From a bacterium (GTDB lineage Bacteria; Actinomycetota; Acidimicrobiia; Spongiisociales; ZC4RG35): 64,000 bases of DNA. The DNA lies in assembly GCA_028819345.1 (NCBI GenBank), contig JAPPLW010000105.1, forward strand, positions 1-64,000, in the 5' to 3' direction. Numbering within the stretch: the stretch's first letter is position 1; each line of letters begins with the position of its first letter. Below the pieces are notes generated by a model. It searched no databases. It was not told the DNA's origin and was given only the letters and a program-made list of their open reading frames with translations. The position numbers and the translations under genes are program-made. This document shows, one piece after another, positions 35,696-45,873 of this stretch.

Positions 35696-38551
35696 GTGAC
35701 CACCCGTATCGAGGTGACCGCTGTCGACGACCCGAAAGCGGCTCAGATCGTCCACCTTGTTCGCCTGCTGGGGGTGGTGGGCCTGGTCGGCTGTCGGGTC
35801 AGCAGGGTCTATTACCTGCAGGGCGACCTGTCCACGGAGGAAGTCGACCGGCTGAGTCGAGAAGTCCTGGTCGACCCGGTCGTGGACGAGGTGACTCTGG
35901 GTACCCCTTTGCCCACCACCCATCCGGTTGTGGAAGTGGCACCACGTCCGGGCGTGACGGATGTGGAGGCCAGGGAACTGGAACGAGCCGCGGCGGCGCT
36001 GGGCCTGTCCCCGGTGCGGGCTTCCACCGCCCGCCGTTACGAGCTGATAGGCGATCTCGACGAGGCGGCCGTATCCGCCATAAGCCGCCAATTGCTGGCC
36101 AACGAGATCATCGAGTTGCATTCGCTTGGCACGATCCAGCCCTGTTTCGACTCGCCGGCTTCGGGGGAGGCTCAGGTCAAAACCGTGAGGCTGGCCGGTT
36201 TGGCAGACGCCGATCTCGTGCGTCTCAGCAGAGAACGTCTACTCTCCCTCGACCTCGGGGAGATGAGGGCAATCCAGGATCACTTCGCGCGAGAGGGGAG
36301 GGATCCGACCGACGCCGAACTCGAGACTCTGGCCCAGACCTGGTCGGAACACTGCATGCACAAGACCTTCCGGGCTCGTATCCGCCTGGAACACAGGAGG
36401 TCGGACGGCTCGGTTGCGGTCTCTTCCCACGAGGGCCTGCTGGCCGCACTCAGAGAGGTCACGGAGGAAATAGACCCACCCTGGCTGCGCTCTGCGTTCG
36501 ACGACAACGCCGGCATCGTAGCCTTCGACAATGAATTCGATCTCGCCTTCAAAGTCGAGACCCACAATCATCCATCGGCTCTCGAGCCCTTCGGGGGCGC
36601 CAATACGGGCATCGGCGGAGTGGTTCGGGACGTAATGGGGGTGTCGGCGCGGCCTATCGCCTGTACGAACGTCCTGTGTTTCGGTCCGCCCGACCCTGCG
36701 GACCGCGACCTGCCCCCGGGTGTGCTCCATCCCCGTCGGGTGCGAGACGGCGTGGTGGCAGGTATCGGCGACTACGGCAACAAGCTGGGTCTTCCCACCG
36801 TAAACGGCGCAGTGGTCTATGACGAGGGATACGTCGCCAACCCGCTCGTCTACTGCGGGGCGTTGGGCTTGCTGCCCTCGGGGTCACATCCCACCGAGCC
36901 GCGGGCCGGCGACCGGATCATCGCCATCGGAGGACGAACCGGCCGGGACGGTATCCACGGCGCCACCTTCTCCTCGGCAGGGATGGACGAAGCCACCGCC
37001 GGGCAGGCGGGAACTGCCGTGCAGATCGGCGACCCGATCACCCAGAAAGGGTGCATCGAGGTGGTCGAGCAGGCCCGGGACCTGCGCCTCTATCACGCCA
37101 TCACCGACTGCGGAGCCGGCGGGTTCTCCTCGGCGGTCGGTGAGATGGGAGAGCGCCTCGGCGCCGAAGTGGACCTGGCGGGCGCGCCCCTGAAGTACGC
37201 GGGCCTGGAACCATGGGAGATCTGGCTCTCCGAGGCCCAGGAGCGCATGGTTCTGGCGGTGCCGGGCAGCAGGGTTGGAGCCCTACGGGAGTTGTGCGAG
37301 CACCATGAAGTGGAGATGACCGACCTCGGGCGGTTCACCGGGACCGGGCGTCTGGTGGTGCGACATGGTGATACGCCGGTAGTGGATCTCTCTATGGAGT
37401 TTCTCCATCACGGAGTCCCGCGCAAAGAGATGGTCGGGCGCTGGGCGGACCCCGTACCCGAGTCCGGAGAGGTGCCCGAGGTCGACCCCACCCGAGTGGT
37501 CCTCGAACTCCTGTCCCATCCGACCGTAGCCTCGAAGGAGTCCATAGTGCGCACCTACGACCACGAGGTACGCGGCGGCACCATCGGCCGCCCGTTCGTC
37601 GGCGTCCGGGCCGATGGCCCCGGGGACGCAGCGGTGCTCAAGCCCCTGGGCACCTGGCACCATGACGCGGCCGTTGCTCTGTCGGTGGGCATCAATCCGC
37701 GTGTCGGCCGTCTCGATCCCTGGTCCATGGCGCTGCACGCCATCGACGAGGCGGTCAGGAATCTCGTGGCGGTGGGGGCCGATCCGGCCCGGGTCGCCCT
37801 GCTCGACAACTTCTGCTGGGGCGACCCCACCAAGCCCGACCGGCTCGGATCGCTGGTCAGGGCGCTGGAGGGATGCTTGGAGGGAGCGCGCCGATACCGC
37901 ATGCCGTTCATCTCCGGGAAGGACAGCCTGTTCAACGAATTCGCTGGAGAGGCGATTCCCGGTACCTTGCTCATCTCAGCCCTCGGGCTGGTACCCGACC
38001 TGCACCGGACGGTCAGCAGTGCGTTCACCCGGGCCGGGTGCGATCTCTGGCTGGTCGGGGACCCATCGGACCGACTCGGCGGCTCTCTTGTCGACGACCT
38101 GCTGGGAATCGGCGACCGGCGCGTGCCGCCGACATTGGACACGCCGCTGGAGCGCTACATGGCGGTTCATCGCCTGATCGCCGACGGCATCGTGACAGCC
38201 GCCCACGACGTGAGCGACGGTGGCATCGCGGTGGCGATCGCAGAGATGGCCATCGGGGGAAGGCTCGGGGTCGAGGCAACCGTCCCGATGGTGGGTTCAA
38301 GAGGCATTCTCACCGCCCTCACCAACGAGGCGGCCGGCCGACTGCTGTTGGAGTCGGCGCCGGCGAGGCGCGACCACCTCGCGGCCCGGCTCGGCCCGCT
38401 GGGTCGTCGCATCGGAGTGGTGACCGAGGGTTCCTCGATCAAGATCGCCGTCGCCGGAGGGGCCGAGCCGATAGGGGTAAACGGAGATTCGGTCTCGATC
38501 GACCTCGATGCAGCCGTGCGGGCCTTCACCGTGCAGGGAGCAGAGTCGTGA
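35696..38551 (+). CDS. purL: phosphoribosylformylglycinamidine synthase, PurS-PurL fusion
   Basis: PurL converts FGAR to FGAM using ammonia from PurQ. The 951-residue protein has an N-terminal section, residues 1 to about 150, that looks like two PurS-like halves (DEVTLGTPL near 70, ELHSLGTIQPCF near 145). A PurL catalytic part follows: LETLAQTWSEHCMHKTF, KVETHNHPSALEPFGGANTGIGG, AIGGRTGRDGIHGATFSS and FISGKDSLFNEF, with a C-terminal half ending in HDVSDGGIAVA. Most actinobacteria have separate PurS and a PurL of about 750 residues, so this architecture is unusual for the surroundings. Start is GTG 35696 from homology with PurS starts; no good ribosome binding site is seen. The stop overlaps purQ (GTGA). 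Confidence 0.95.
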   Translation: MTTRIEVTAVDDPKAAQIVHLVRLLGVVGLVGCRVSRVYYLQGDLSTEEVDRLSREVLVDPVVDEVTLGTPLPTTHPVVEVAPRPGVTDVEARELERAAAALGLSPVRASTARRYELIGDLDEAAVSAISRQLLANEIIELHSLGTIQPCFDSPASGEAQVKTVRLAGLADADLVRLSRERLLSLDLGEMRAIQDHFAREGRDPTDAELETLAQTWSEHCMHKTFRARIRLEHRRSDGSVAVSSHEGLLAALREVTEEIDPPWLRSAFDDNAGIVAFDNEFDLAFKVETHNHPSALEPFGGANTGIGGVVRDVMGVSARPIACTNVLCFGPPDPADRDLPPGVLHPRRVRDGVVAGIGDYGNKLGLPTVNGAVVYDEGYVANPLVYCGALGLLPSGSHPTEPRAGDRIIAIGGRTGRDGIHGATFSSAGMDEATAGQAGTAVQIGDPITQKGCIEVVEQARDLRLYHAITDCGAGGFSSAVGEMGERLGAEVDLAGAPLKYAGLEPWEIWLSEAQERMVLAVPGSRVGALRELCEHHEVEMTDLGRFTGTGRLVVRHGDTPVVDLSMEFLHHGVPRKEMVGRWADPVPESGEVPEVDPTRVVLELLSHPTVASKESIVRTYDHEVRGGTIGRPFVGVRADGPGDAAVLKPLGTWHHDAAVALSVGINPRVGRLDPWSMALHAIDEAVRNLVAVGADPARVALLDNFCWGDPTKPDRLGSLVRALEGCLEGARRYRMPFISGKDSLFNEFAGEAIPGTLLISALGLVPDLHRTVSSAFTRAGCDLWLVGDPSDRLGGSLVDDLLGIGDRRVPPTLDTPLERYMAVHRLIADGIVTAAHDVSDGGIAVAIAEMAIGGRLGVEATVPMVGSRGILTALTNEAAGRLLLESAPARRDHLAARLGPLGRRIGVVTEGSSIKIAVAGGAEPIGVNGDSVSIDLDAAVRAFTVQGAES

Positions 38552-39339
38552 CCCTGCCACCGATCCTCATCCTTCACGCTCCCGGAACCAACCGCGACGC
38601 CGAGGCGGCGGTGGCCGTGGAGTTGGCCGGGGGTGACCCGCGCATCGTGTCCATGACCGACCTCCGTACAGGAGTCGTCTCGATGTCCGAGTTCGGCGGC
38701 CTGTTGCTGCCAGGGGGCTTCTCCTATGGCGATGCCCTCGGAGCCGGAGCGCGTCTCGCCCTTGAGCTGCGCACCTGGCTGTCCGATGAACTTGCCGACG
38801 CCGTCCGCTCGGGGCGGCCCTTGCTCGGGATCTGCAACGGTTTCCAAGCACTTCTCAAGTCCGGCCTGCTGGGGGAACCGAGCGGACCGGAGGGGCGCCG
38901 GAGGGTTACGCTCACCGACAATGCCAACGGACGCTTCGAGTGCCGGTGGGTGACGTTGCGGGTCGAGCCGGTGGTCCGGTCCGGCTGGCTCGGCTCCATG
39001 GCGGGCATGAAGATCCGCTGCCCTGTGGCCCATGGCGAGGGCCGGGTGGCGGTGAGCGATTCCGAGGTCATCGGCACCCTCGAATCCGAGAGGAGGATCG
39101 CCTTCCGCTACCTGTCGGAGGACGGCCACGAAGGCGGGGACCGCTTGGCCGGGGGTCTTTATCCGGCCAATCCCAACGGCTCGGCAGGTGACATCGCCGG
39201 TCTCTGTGACGCCACCGGGGCGGTCGTCGGTCTCATGCCGCATCCCGAAGACCATGTGGTCGACTGGCAACGGCCAGGGGGGCCGCCCGGGGCGCGGGGG
39301 CTACCCCTCTTCAAAGCATTCGTCGATGCCGCCCGTTGA
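38548..39339 (+). CDS. purQ: phosphoribosylformylglycinamidine synthase glutaminase subunit
   Basis: PurQ hydrolyses glutamine and passes ammonia to PurL. The 263-residue class-I glutaminase has LLLPGGFSYGD, GICNGFQALLKSGLL with the nucleophile Cys, and MPHPEDHV with the catalytic His/Glu. The opening LHAPGTNRDAEAA, instead of the PGSNCD common in Bacillus-type PurQ, matches PurQ that accompanies long PurL proteins. The GTG start overlaps purL by four bases. The end overlaps purC by 14 bases. Confidence 0.95.
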   Translation: MTLPPILILHAPGTNRDAEAAVAVELAGGDPRIVSMTDLRTGVVSMSEFGGLLLPGGFSYGDALGAGARLALELRTWLSDELADAVRSGRPLLGICNGFQALLKSGLLGEPSGPEGRRRVTLTDNANGRFECRWVTLRVEPVVRSGWLGSMAGMKIRCPVAHGEGRVAVSDSEVIGTLESERRIAFRYLSEDGHEGGDRLAGGLYPANPNGSAGDIAGLCDATGAVVGLMPHPEDHVVDWQRPGGPPGARGLPLFKAFVDAAR

Positions 39340-40336
39340 GCAGCCCGACGAGGTCGAGGTCGTGAGACCCGACTTCCAGCTCCCCCTGGCCCAGCCCTTC
39401 ACAGGAATCGAAGCCGCCGACGTGGGCGGCATCGGTCCCGTCGTGCGGGGCAAGGTGCGTGACATCGTCGATCTGGGTGACCGCCTGGCGTTGATCGCCA
39501 CCGACCGTCTGTCGGCCTTCGACCGGGTGCTGGGAACCGTGCCGTACCGAGGCCAGGTTCTCACCCAGTTGTCGGCCTGGTGGTTCGATCGGATCGCCGA
39601 CCTGGTACCCACCCACCTGGTCGAGGTGACGGACCCCAACGTGACGATCGCCCGCAAGTGCCGGCCTCTGCCGGTGGAGGTGGTGGTCCGGAGCCGGTTG
39701 ACCGGAACGACCGGCACCTCGCTGTGGACCCTCTATGCATCCGGCGCCCGCCATGTCTACGGCATGCGGTTCCCCGATGGTATGAAGAAGAACGATCCGC
39801 TGCCGCGACCGATCATCACCCCCACCACCAAGGGATCCATGGGCGCCCACGACCGTCCGATCAGCGAGGGGGACATCGTCGACAGCGGCCTGGTGGAGGC
39901 CCGGCTCTGGGATGAGGTGCGGAGTATCGCCCTTTCGGTGTTCGAGCGGGGTGAACAGGCGGCGGCAGAAGCCGGCTTGGTGCTGGTCGACACTAAGTAC
40001 GAGTTCGGTCTCGACCCGGAGGGAGGCGTGGTCATCATCGACGAGGTCCACACACCCGACTCGTCTCGGTTCTGGAGGGCGGCAACCGTGGAAGAGCGCC
40101 TCGCCGCCGGCGGGGAGCCGGAGAATCTGGACAAGGAAGTCGTGCGCATCGCCTTTGCCGCTCAGGGATTCGTGGGCGAGGGTGACCCGCCGCCGCTGGC
40201 AACCGGGTTGGCGGTCAGGACCGCCAGAGCTTACCTGGAGGTGTTCGAGGTCCTCACCGGCCGGCCGCTGGTTCCGGCGGCCTACCCGGCCACGCCTCGC
40301 GTCGTTACCGCGCTTCGCTCGTACCAGCGTGCATAA
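39326..40336 (+). CDS. purC: SAICAR synthetase
   Basis: PurC joins CAIR and aspartate to give SAICAR. The 336-residue protein has VRGKVRDIVDLGDRLALIATDRLSAFD, VVVRSRLTGT and DTKYEFGLDPEGGVVIIDEVHTPDSSRFW, all PurC signatures. The length is that of the longer, yeast- and actinobacterial-type PurC rather than the 240-residue form. ATG 39326 starts it inside the end of purQ. A 136-bp gap follows before purE and shows no hairpin or gene. Confidence 0.95.
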   Translation: MPPVEQPDEVEVVRPDFQLPLAQPFTGIEAADVGGIGPVVRGKVRDIVDLGDRLALIATDRLSAFDRVLGTVPYRGQVLTQLSAWWFDRIADLVPTHLVEVTDPNVTIARKCRPLPVEVVVRSRLTGTTGTSLWTLYASGARHVYGMRFPDGMKKNDPLPRPIITPTTKGSMGAHDRPISEGDIVDSGLVEARLWDEVRSIALSVFERGEQAAAEAGLVLVDTKYEFGLDPEGGVVIIDEVHTPDSSRFWRAATVEERLAAGGEPENLDKEVVRIAFAAQGFVGEGDPPPLATGLAVRTARAYLEVFEVLTGRPLVPAAYPATPRVVTALRSYQRA

Positions 40337-40472
40337 TGGTGCACAAGACTCCGGCGGGTGGACCAGTTCCTCGTCGGCTTTGGAAGCGGGAAAGGACCGG
40401 TGCACTGGTCTGTGTACATAGAGTGATAGCTTCATCCGGCAACTCGCCGACAGGGGGCGGAGGGGAAGGAGC

Positions 40473-40964
40473 TTGACCGGACGCCCGCTCGTTGGGATCA
40501 TCATGGGCAGCCAGTCCGACTGGCCCACTATGCAACAGGCCGCCGAGGTGCTCGAAGACTTCGGCGTTCCATACGAGTCCAGGGTCGTCTCGGCGCACCG
40601 CACTCCCGACCTCATGGCGGACTACGCCCTATCTGCTTCCGACCGGGGGCTGGAGGTCATCATCGCCGGGGCCGGTGGAGCCGCCCACCTGCCGGGGATG
40701 GTCGCCGGACACACGATTGTTCCGGTGATAGGTGTTCCGATCAGGAGCCGCGCCCTGAGAGGTATGGATTCGCTGCTGTCGATCGTGCAGATGCCAGCCG
40801 GGGTACCGGTCGCCACCATGGCGATCGGCGAGGCGGGGGCCACCAATGCCGGCCTGTACGCGGTGGCGATGCTGGCCCGTCACGATCCACGGCTGGCCGG
40901 GCGACTCAAGGCGTACCGTGCAGCACGGGCGGCGGCGGTGGGCGAGATCGAACTCGGACCGTGA
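40473..40964 (+). CDS. purE: N5-CAIR mutase
   Basis: PurE moves the carboxyl group of N5-CAIR to give CAIR. The 163-residue class-I enzyme shows [22 protein letters not shown] with the catalytic His, and [14 protein letters not shown]. The start is TTG at 40473, preceded by GGAAGGAG at a good distance. The stop overlaps the purK start (GTGA). Confidence 0.95.
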   Translation: MTGRPLVGIIMGSQSDWPTMQQAAEVLEDFGVPYESRVVSAHRTPDLMADYALSASDRGLEVIIAGAGGAAHLPGMVAGHTIVPVIGVPIRSRALRGMDSLLSIVQMPAGVPVATMAIGEAGATNAGLYAVAMLARHDPRLAGRLKAYRAARAAAVGEIELGP

Positions 40965-42127
40965 TTGACCGGGCGATAGAACCGGGAGGCACGATCGGCA
41001 TCGTGGGTGGTGGGCAACTGGGAAGGATGCTGTCCTTCGAGGCGCATCGGCTCGGCTACCGCGTGGCCGTGCTGACCGGAGGGGCCAAGGACACACCGGG
41101 CGGGCGGGTGGCGGACGTAGAGGTTGCGGCCGCCTACGATGACGATCTGGCCGTCCAGCGGTTCGTGGATCTCTCCGATGTCATCACCTGGGAGTTCGAG
41201 AATGTCGAAGTGCGGCTGCTCGCAGAACTGGCCGCACAGTCGGGTGTGCCGGTTCGGCCGGCCGGATCGGTGGTAGCGGCTGCTCAGCACCGGGGTCGGG
41301 AGCGCCGCGCCCTGATGGCCTCCGGGGCGCCGGTGGCGGCGTTCCGGGAAGTCGCCACGGCGACCGAGTTGGATCGCGCCGTAGCGGACCTCGGCCTGCC
41401 GGTCATCGTCAAGCGCATGCGGTTCGGATACGACGGTCGGGGCCAGGTTCGACTCACGACGGCTGACGAGGCCGCAGTGCGGGAGGTTGTGGAGGTCCTC
41501 GGCCGCGAGCGCCTGCTGGTCGAGGAAGCGGTTCCCTTCGATGCGGAGATCTCGGTGGTCGTGGCCAGGGGGATCAATGGCGAGGTCGCCCATCACGGCG
41601 TCATGGAGAACGTCCACGTCAACCGGATACTCGACACCACCGTTACGCCTCCCATGTCCGTCCCGCCGCGGGTGGCCGCAGCCGCCGTGGAACTCGCAAC
41701 CGCGGTCGTCCGCCACCTCGACCTGGTTGGGGTGCTCTGCGTGGAGATGTTCATAACCGGAGACAGCCTGGTCGTGAACGAGATCGCTCCACGTCCGCAC
41801 AACAGCGGCCACTGCACCATCGAGGCGGCATCCACCAACCAGTTCGGCCAGCACATCCGCTCCATATGCGGCCTGCCCCTGGGTGACGGCTCGTGCCGTC
41901 CCGTGGCCATGGTCCAGCTTCTCGGCGACCTGTGGAACGATCCCTCCGGCCGCCAGCCCGCGTGGTCGGAGGCTATGTCCGACCCTGGCGTGCATCTCCA
42001 CCTATATGGCAAGGAGGAAGTCCGCCCCGGTCGCAAGATGGGCCACATCACCTGTACGGACACCACAGTCGAGCGGGCCTTGCAACGCGCCCTGGCGGCG
42101 CGCGGCAGGCTCCGGCGACAGTCATGA
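40961..42127 (+). CDS. purK: N5-CAIR synthetase
   Basis: PurK is an ATP-grasp enzyme that makes N5-CAIR from AIR, bicarbonate and ATP. The 388-residue protein has [12 protein letters not shown] at the N-terminus, [32 protein letters not shown] and the late [17 protein letters not shown] metal-site region. GTG start coupled to purE; the stop overlaps purF (ATGA). PurE and PurK together use the bicarbonate-dependent route. Confidence 0.95.
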   Translation: MIDRAIEPGGTIGIVGGGQLGRMLSFEAHRLGYRVAVLTGGAKDTPGGRVADVEVAAAYDDDLAVQRFVDLSDVITWEFENVEVRLLAELAAQSGVPVRPAGSVVAAAQHRGRERRALMASGAPVAAFREVATATELDRAVADLGLPVIVKRMRFGYDGRGQVRLTTADEAAVREVVEVLGRERLLVEEAVPFDAEISVVVARGINGEVAHHGVMENVHVNRILDTTVTPPMSVPPRVAAAAVELATAVVRHLDLVGVLCVEMFITGDSLVVNEIAPRPHNSGHCTIEAASTNQFGQHIRSICGLPLGDGSCRPVAMVQLLGDLWNDPSGRQPAWSEAMSDPGVHLHLYGKEEVRPGRKMGHITCTDTTVERALQRALAARGRLRRQS

Positions 42128-43554
42128 TCGGCAAGCTGGACCCCGACAGCCCCCGTGAGGAGTGCGGGGTGGTGGGCGTCTACGCCCCCGGCCGGGAAGC
42201 GGCCCGGATTGCCTTCTTCGGGCTCTTCGCCCTGCAGCATCGGGGGCAGGAAGCCGCCGGGATCGTCAGTTACGACAACCTCTTCACCCACGTGCACAAA
42301 GGTGAGGGTCTGGTCGGCTCGGTCTTCAACGAAGACGTCCTGTCGACTTTGAAAGGTTCGTTGGCCATCGGCCACAACCGGTACAGCACCACCGGCGGTT
42401 CCACTCTTCGCAACGCCCAACCGCAGGTGATCGAGACCATCCACGGACCCCTGGCGGTAGCGCACAACGGCAACCTCGTAAACGCCCCGCAACTGCGCCG
42501 TGAACTCCTGGAACAGGGGGTCGGATTGCAGACCTCCTCCGACACCGAGCTGATGGTGCACGTCCTCACCGGGGCGTCCGGCAGTTGGCCGGACAGGATC
42601 CGGGCGCTCATGAGACGGGCCGAGGGAGCCTACTCACTCACGATTCTCACCAGCCAGGCTGTTTACGGAGTCCGCGACCCGCGTGGTTTCCGTCCCCTTG
42701 TGATCGGGGAGATCAACGGCGGCTACATACTGGCGTCGGAGACCTGCGCGTTCTCAACGACCGGCGCCGAATTCATAAGGGAGGTACAGCCGGGGGAGAT
42801 AGTCCGCATCGACGCTTCCGGGCTGCACATCGAACAGGGGGCGCCTCCGCCGGCGCGAGCCTTCTGTACTTTCGAGCACATCTACTTCTCCCGACCCGAC
42901 ACCGTCCATGATGGCGACCTGGTGCACAGCGTCCGGCAACGGCTCGGCCGGGAGTTGGCGCGAGAAGCTCCGGTCGAAGCGGACCTGGTCCTGTCCGTGC
43001 CCGACTCGGGAACGCCCCACGCGGTCGGCTTCGCCCAGGAGGCGGACCTGCCTTACACGGAGGGGCTGATCAAGAACCGCTACGTGGGGCGGACCTTCAT
43101 CGAACCGACCCAGGAGCTGCGCGACGCGGGAGTGGCCATGAAGTTCAATCCGCTCAGGGACAATCTGGCAGGCCGGCGGATCGTGATGGTCGACGATTCG
43201 ATCGTGAGGGGGACGACCGCCCGACAGTTGGTGGGCATGTTGAGAGATGCCGGGGCCGCGGAGGTACACGTGCGTGTTTCCTGTCCCCCGATCACCCATC
43301 CCTGCCACATGGGGATAGACATAGACTCCCCCGAGCACCTGGTCGCCTCGCGCCTGTCTGTCGACGAGATTCGTGATGAGATCGGCGCCGACTCCCTGGC
43401 CTTCCTCTCCCTAGAGGGTCTGATGAGAGCCCTGTCTTCCGAGGACGGCTACTGCAACGCCTGTTTCACCGGCGAGTACCCGTTCCAGCCTGAGCGTTTC
43501 GCTCAGTTGCAACTGGGTCTCAAGGACCGCTTTGCTTCAGTGTGGGGAGAGTGA
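42124..43554 (+). CDS. purF: amidophosphoribosyltransferase
   Basis: PurF makes phosphoribosylamine from PRPP and glutamine, the first purine step. The 476-residue protein has a short N-terminal extension before Cys14 (EECGVVGVYAP), which is expected to become the catalytic N-terminal Cys after processing. GHNRYSTTG, the PRPP-binding VMVDDSIVRGTTA, and a late Cys pair (YCNACFTGEYPF), as in the Fe-S-containing Bacillus type, are present. Coupled to purK by ATGA; purD begins 4 bp after its stop. Confidence 0.96.
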   Translation: MIGKLDPDSPREECGVVGVYAPGREAARIAFFGLFALQHRGQEAAGIVSYDNLFTHVHKGEGLVGSVFNEDVLSTLKGSLAIGHNRYSTTGGSTLRNAQPQVIETIHGPLAVAHNGNLVNAPQLRRELLEQGVGLQTSSDTELMVHVLTGASGSWPDRIRALMRRAEGAYSLTILTSQAVYGVRDPRGFRPLVIGEINGGYILASETCAFSTTGAEFIREVQPGEIVRIDASGLHIEQGAPPPARAFCTFEHIYFSRPDTVHDGDLVHSVRQRLGRELAREAPVEADLVLSVPDSGTPHAVGFAQEADLPYTEGLIKNRYVGRTFIEPTQELRDAGVAMKFNPLRDNLAGRRIVMVDDSIVRGTTARQLVGMLRDAGAAEVHVRVSCPPITHPCHMGIDIDSPEHLVASRLSVDEIRDEIGADSLAFLSLEGLMRALSSEDGYCNACFTGEYPFQPERFAQLQLGLKDRFASVWGE

Positions 43555-43558
43555 ACAG

Positions 43559-44875
43559 GTGACCACGGTGCTTGTCGTGGGCGGAGGAGGCCGCGAGCAC
43601 GCTCTCTCTTGGTCCCTGGGCAAGTCCCCCCACGTGGACCGGATTCTCGTGGCGCCCGGCAACCCGGGCACGGCTTCGGAGAAACGCTCCGAGAACATAG
43701 CCGTCGGAGCCGGTGACGTTGCCGGGTTGGTGGCCGCTGCCCGGCATGAATCGGTCGATCTGGTGGCAGTGGGTCCCGAGGCTCCGCTGGCTGCGGGACT
43801 CACCGATGCGCTGGACGAGGTCGGTATCCCTGTCTTCGGCCCCACCGCCGCCTGCGCTCGCCTCGAGGCTTCGAAAGCCTACTGCAAGACATTCCTCGAC
43901 GCGCTTTCGATACCGACCGGCGCGTCCGCCTCGTTCCGTGATCCGGACCTAGCCATCGCCTATCTTGAGCAACTGGGTACCGCCCCGGTCATCAAAGCCA
44001 GCGGACTGGCGGCCGGTAAGGGAGTGGTGGTCGCCGAGACGCATGGGGAGGCGGCTACGGCTCTCCGGGCGATGCTGATCGATGGACGGTTCGGGGAAGC
44101 CGGTAGTGAAGTCGTGGTGGAGGAGCGGCTGTGGGGCACCGAGGTGTCCGTGCTTGCCTTCAGCGACGGAACGAACTTCGTCGTCATGCCGTCGGCCCAG
44201 GACCACAAACGGCTTCTCGACGGTGACGGCGGACCGAATACGGGAGGAATGGGGGCCTTCGTACCCTCCCCGGTCGCCACCGGCGCGCTCATCGACGAAG
44301 TGAGCGACCGTATCATCCGCCCGACCCTTGATGCACTCGGCGAAGCCGGTACGCCTTATCGAGGCGTGATCTACTTCGGACTGATGATCACCGACGCCGG
44401 ACCCAAGGTGCTGGAGATCAACTGCCGCCTGGGCGATCCTGAGGCGCAAGCCGTGCTGCCACTCCTGGAAAGCGATCTCTTCGAGGTCATGCTCGGATGC
44501 GCCACCGGTTCGCTGGACGGCGTCTCGGTCGACTGGTCGCGGTCCGCGTCCACCACCGTGGTGATGGCCTCCGCCGGCTATCCGACCGTTTCTGCGCCAC
44601 CTGCACCGATTACAGGTCTCGAGGAGGCGAACCTCGAAGGATGCCTGGTGTTCCATGCCGGGACCGACCACATCGACGGCGTGACCCTCGCCGCCGGTGG
44701 GAGGGTGCTGGGCGTCACCGCCCTGGGCAGCACCCTGGCGGAGGCGACGGAGCGTGCCTACGCGGGTGTGAAGTCCATCTCCTTCGAGGGTGCGCGTTAC
44801 CGGCGGGACATCGGCCGCCGCCTCCCGCCCGAAGCGGACAGATCGCCGCCCTTCCTGCAGGCGGACACCGGATGA
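43559..44875 (+). CDS. purD: phosphoribosylamine-glycine ligase (GAR synthetase)
   Basis: PurD joins phosphoribosylamine and glycine using ATP. The 438-residue ATP-grasp protein opens with VLVVGGGGREHALSWSL and has VIKASGLAAGKGVVVAE, AQDHKRLLDGDGGPNTGGMGAFVP and LEINCRLGDPEAQAVLPLL. GTG 43559 is chosen over upstream in-frame codons because it matches where relatives start. The stop overlaps purM (ATGA). Confidence 0.95.
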   Translation: MTTVLVVGGGGREHALSWSLGKSPHVDRILVAPGNPGTASEKRSENIAVGAGDVAGLVAAARHESVDLVAVGPEAPLAAGLTDALDEVGIPVFGPTAACARLEASKAYCKTFLDALSIPTGASASFRDPDLAIAYLEQLGTAPVIKASGLAAGKGVVVAETHGEAATALRAMLIDGRFGEAGSEVVVEERLWGTEVSVLAFSDGTNFVVMPSAQDHKRLLDGDGGPNTGGMGAFVPSPVATGALIDEVSDRIIRPTLDALGEAGTPYRGVIYFGLMITDAGPKVLEINCRLGDPEAQAVLPLLESDLFEVMLGCATGSLDGVSVDWSRSASTTVVMASAGYPTVSAPPAPITGLEEANLEGCLVFHAGTDHIDGVTLAAGGRVLGVTALGSTLAEATERAYAGVKSISFEGARYRRDIGRRLPPEADRSPPFLQADTG

Positions 44876-45873
44876 TCACCTATCGCGACTCGGGAGTCGA
44901 CATAGATGCCGGCAACAGAACCGTGGAACTCCTGGCCTCGGCGGTGGCCTCCACCGCCACCGATGAGGTACTGGAGGGCGGGGGAGGATTCGGCGGTCTC
45001 TATGCCGCCGACGGGCTCGGACCCGGGAAGGTGTTGGTGGCGTCCACCGACGGGGTGGGCACCAAGGTCGCGCTGGCGGCTCGGTACGAACGCTGGCACG
45101 GAGTGGGCATCGATGTGGTCAACCACTGCATCAACGACATCCTGGTGGTGGGCGCCGAGCCGAGTTTCTTCCTCGACTACATCGCGACGTCGAAACTGAT
45201 ACCCGAAGTGGTGGTCGCGATCGTTGCGGGTATGGCGGACGCCTGCCGGGAAGCGGGCTGTGCCCTGCTGGGAGGTGAGACAGCCGAGATGCCGGGCGTC
45301 TATGCGGCCGGAGCGGTCGACATCGTCGGAACGATCGTGGGGACGGCTGACCGCGATAGCCTTCTCCCCCGTTGCGACGATGTGAGGGAAGGAGACCTCC
45401 TGGTCGGCCTACCGAGCAGCGGGCCGCACACCAACGGGTATTCGCTGATCCGTCGGCTGATCGAGGACCGGGAGTTGCGGCAAGCTATGATCGACAGCCT
45501 GCTGGCTCCGCACCGCAGCTACCTGCCGTTCATACGCTCGCTGCAAGCCGAAGGAGTGGCGCCCAAGGCCTTGGCGCACATAACCGGTGGTGGCCTGGTC
45601 GAGAACCTTCCCAGAGTGCTCCCCCTTGGCCTGGGTGTGACCGTCGAACTGGGATCGTGGGAGATACCGGAGCCCTTCGTCACCCTCGTGGACTGGAGCG
45701 GGATCGACGATGGCGAGGCATTCCGTACATGGAACATGGGTATCGGCATGGTGGCGGTCATCGACCGGCTCCTCGGGAGGCGCGCCACCGAGCTTGGCTG
45801 CGTGGAGATCGGGGAAGTGACTCCTGTCGAGGACGGGCGTGACCGGGTGGCGTTCGCCGGGTCCTGGCGGTGA
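44872..45873 (+). CDS. purM: AIR synthetase
   Basis: PurM closes the imidazole ring of FGAM. The 333-residue protein shows YRDSGVDIDAGN, VASTDGVGTKVALA, GIDVVNHCINDILVVGAEP, LLGGETAEMPGVY and AHITGGGLVENLPRVL. The family's usual length is 340-350, so it is complete. Coupled at both ends: ATGA with purD, GTGA with purN. Confidence 0.95.
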   Translation: MITYRDSGVDIDAGNRTVELLASAVASTATDEVLEGGGGFGGLYAADGLGPGKVLVASTDGVGTKVALAARYERWHGVGIDVVNHCINDILVVGAEPSFFLDYIATSKLIPEVVVAIVAGMADACREAGCALLGGETAEMPGVYAAGAVDIVGTIVGTADRDSLLPRCDDVREGDLLVGLPSSGPHTNGYSLIRRLIEDRELRQAMIDSLLAPHRSYLPFIRSLQAEGVAPKALAHITGGGLVENLPRVLPLGLGVTVELGSWEIPEPFVTLVDWSGIDDGEAFRTWNMGIGMVAVIDRLLGRRATELGCVEIGEVTPVEDGRDRVAFAGSWR

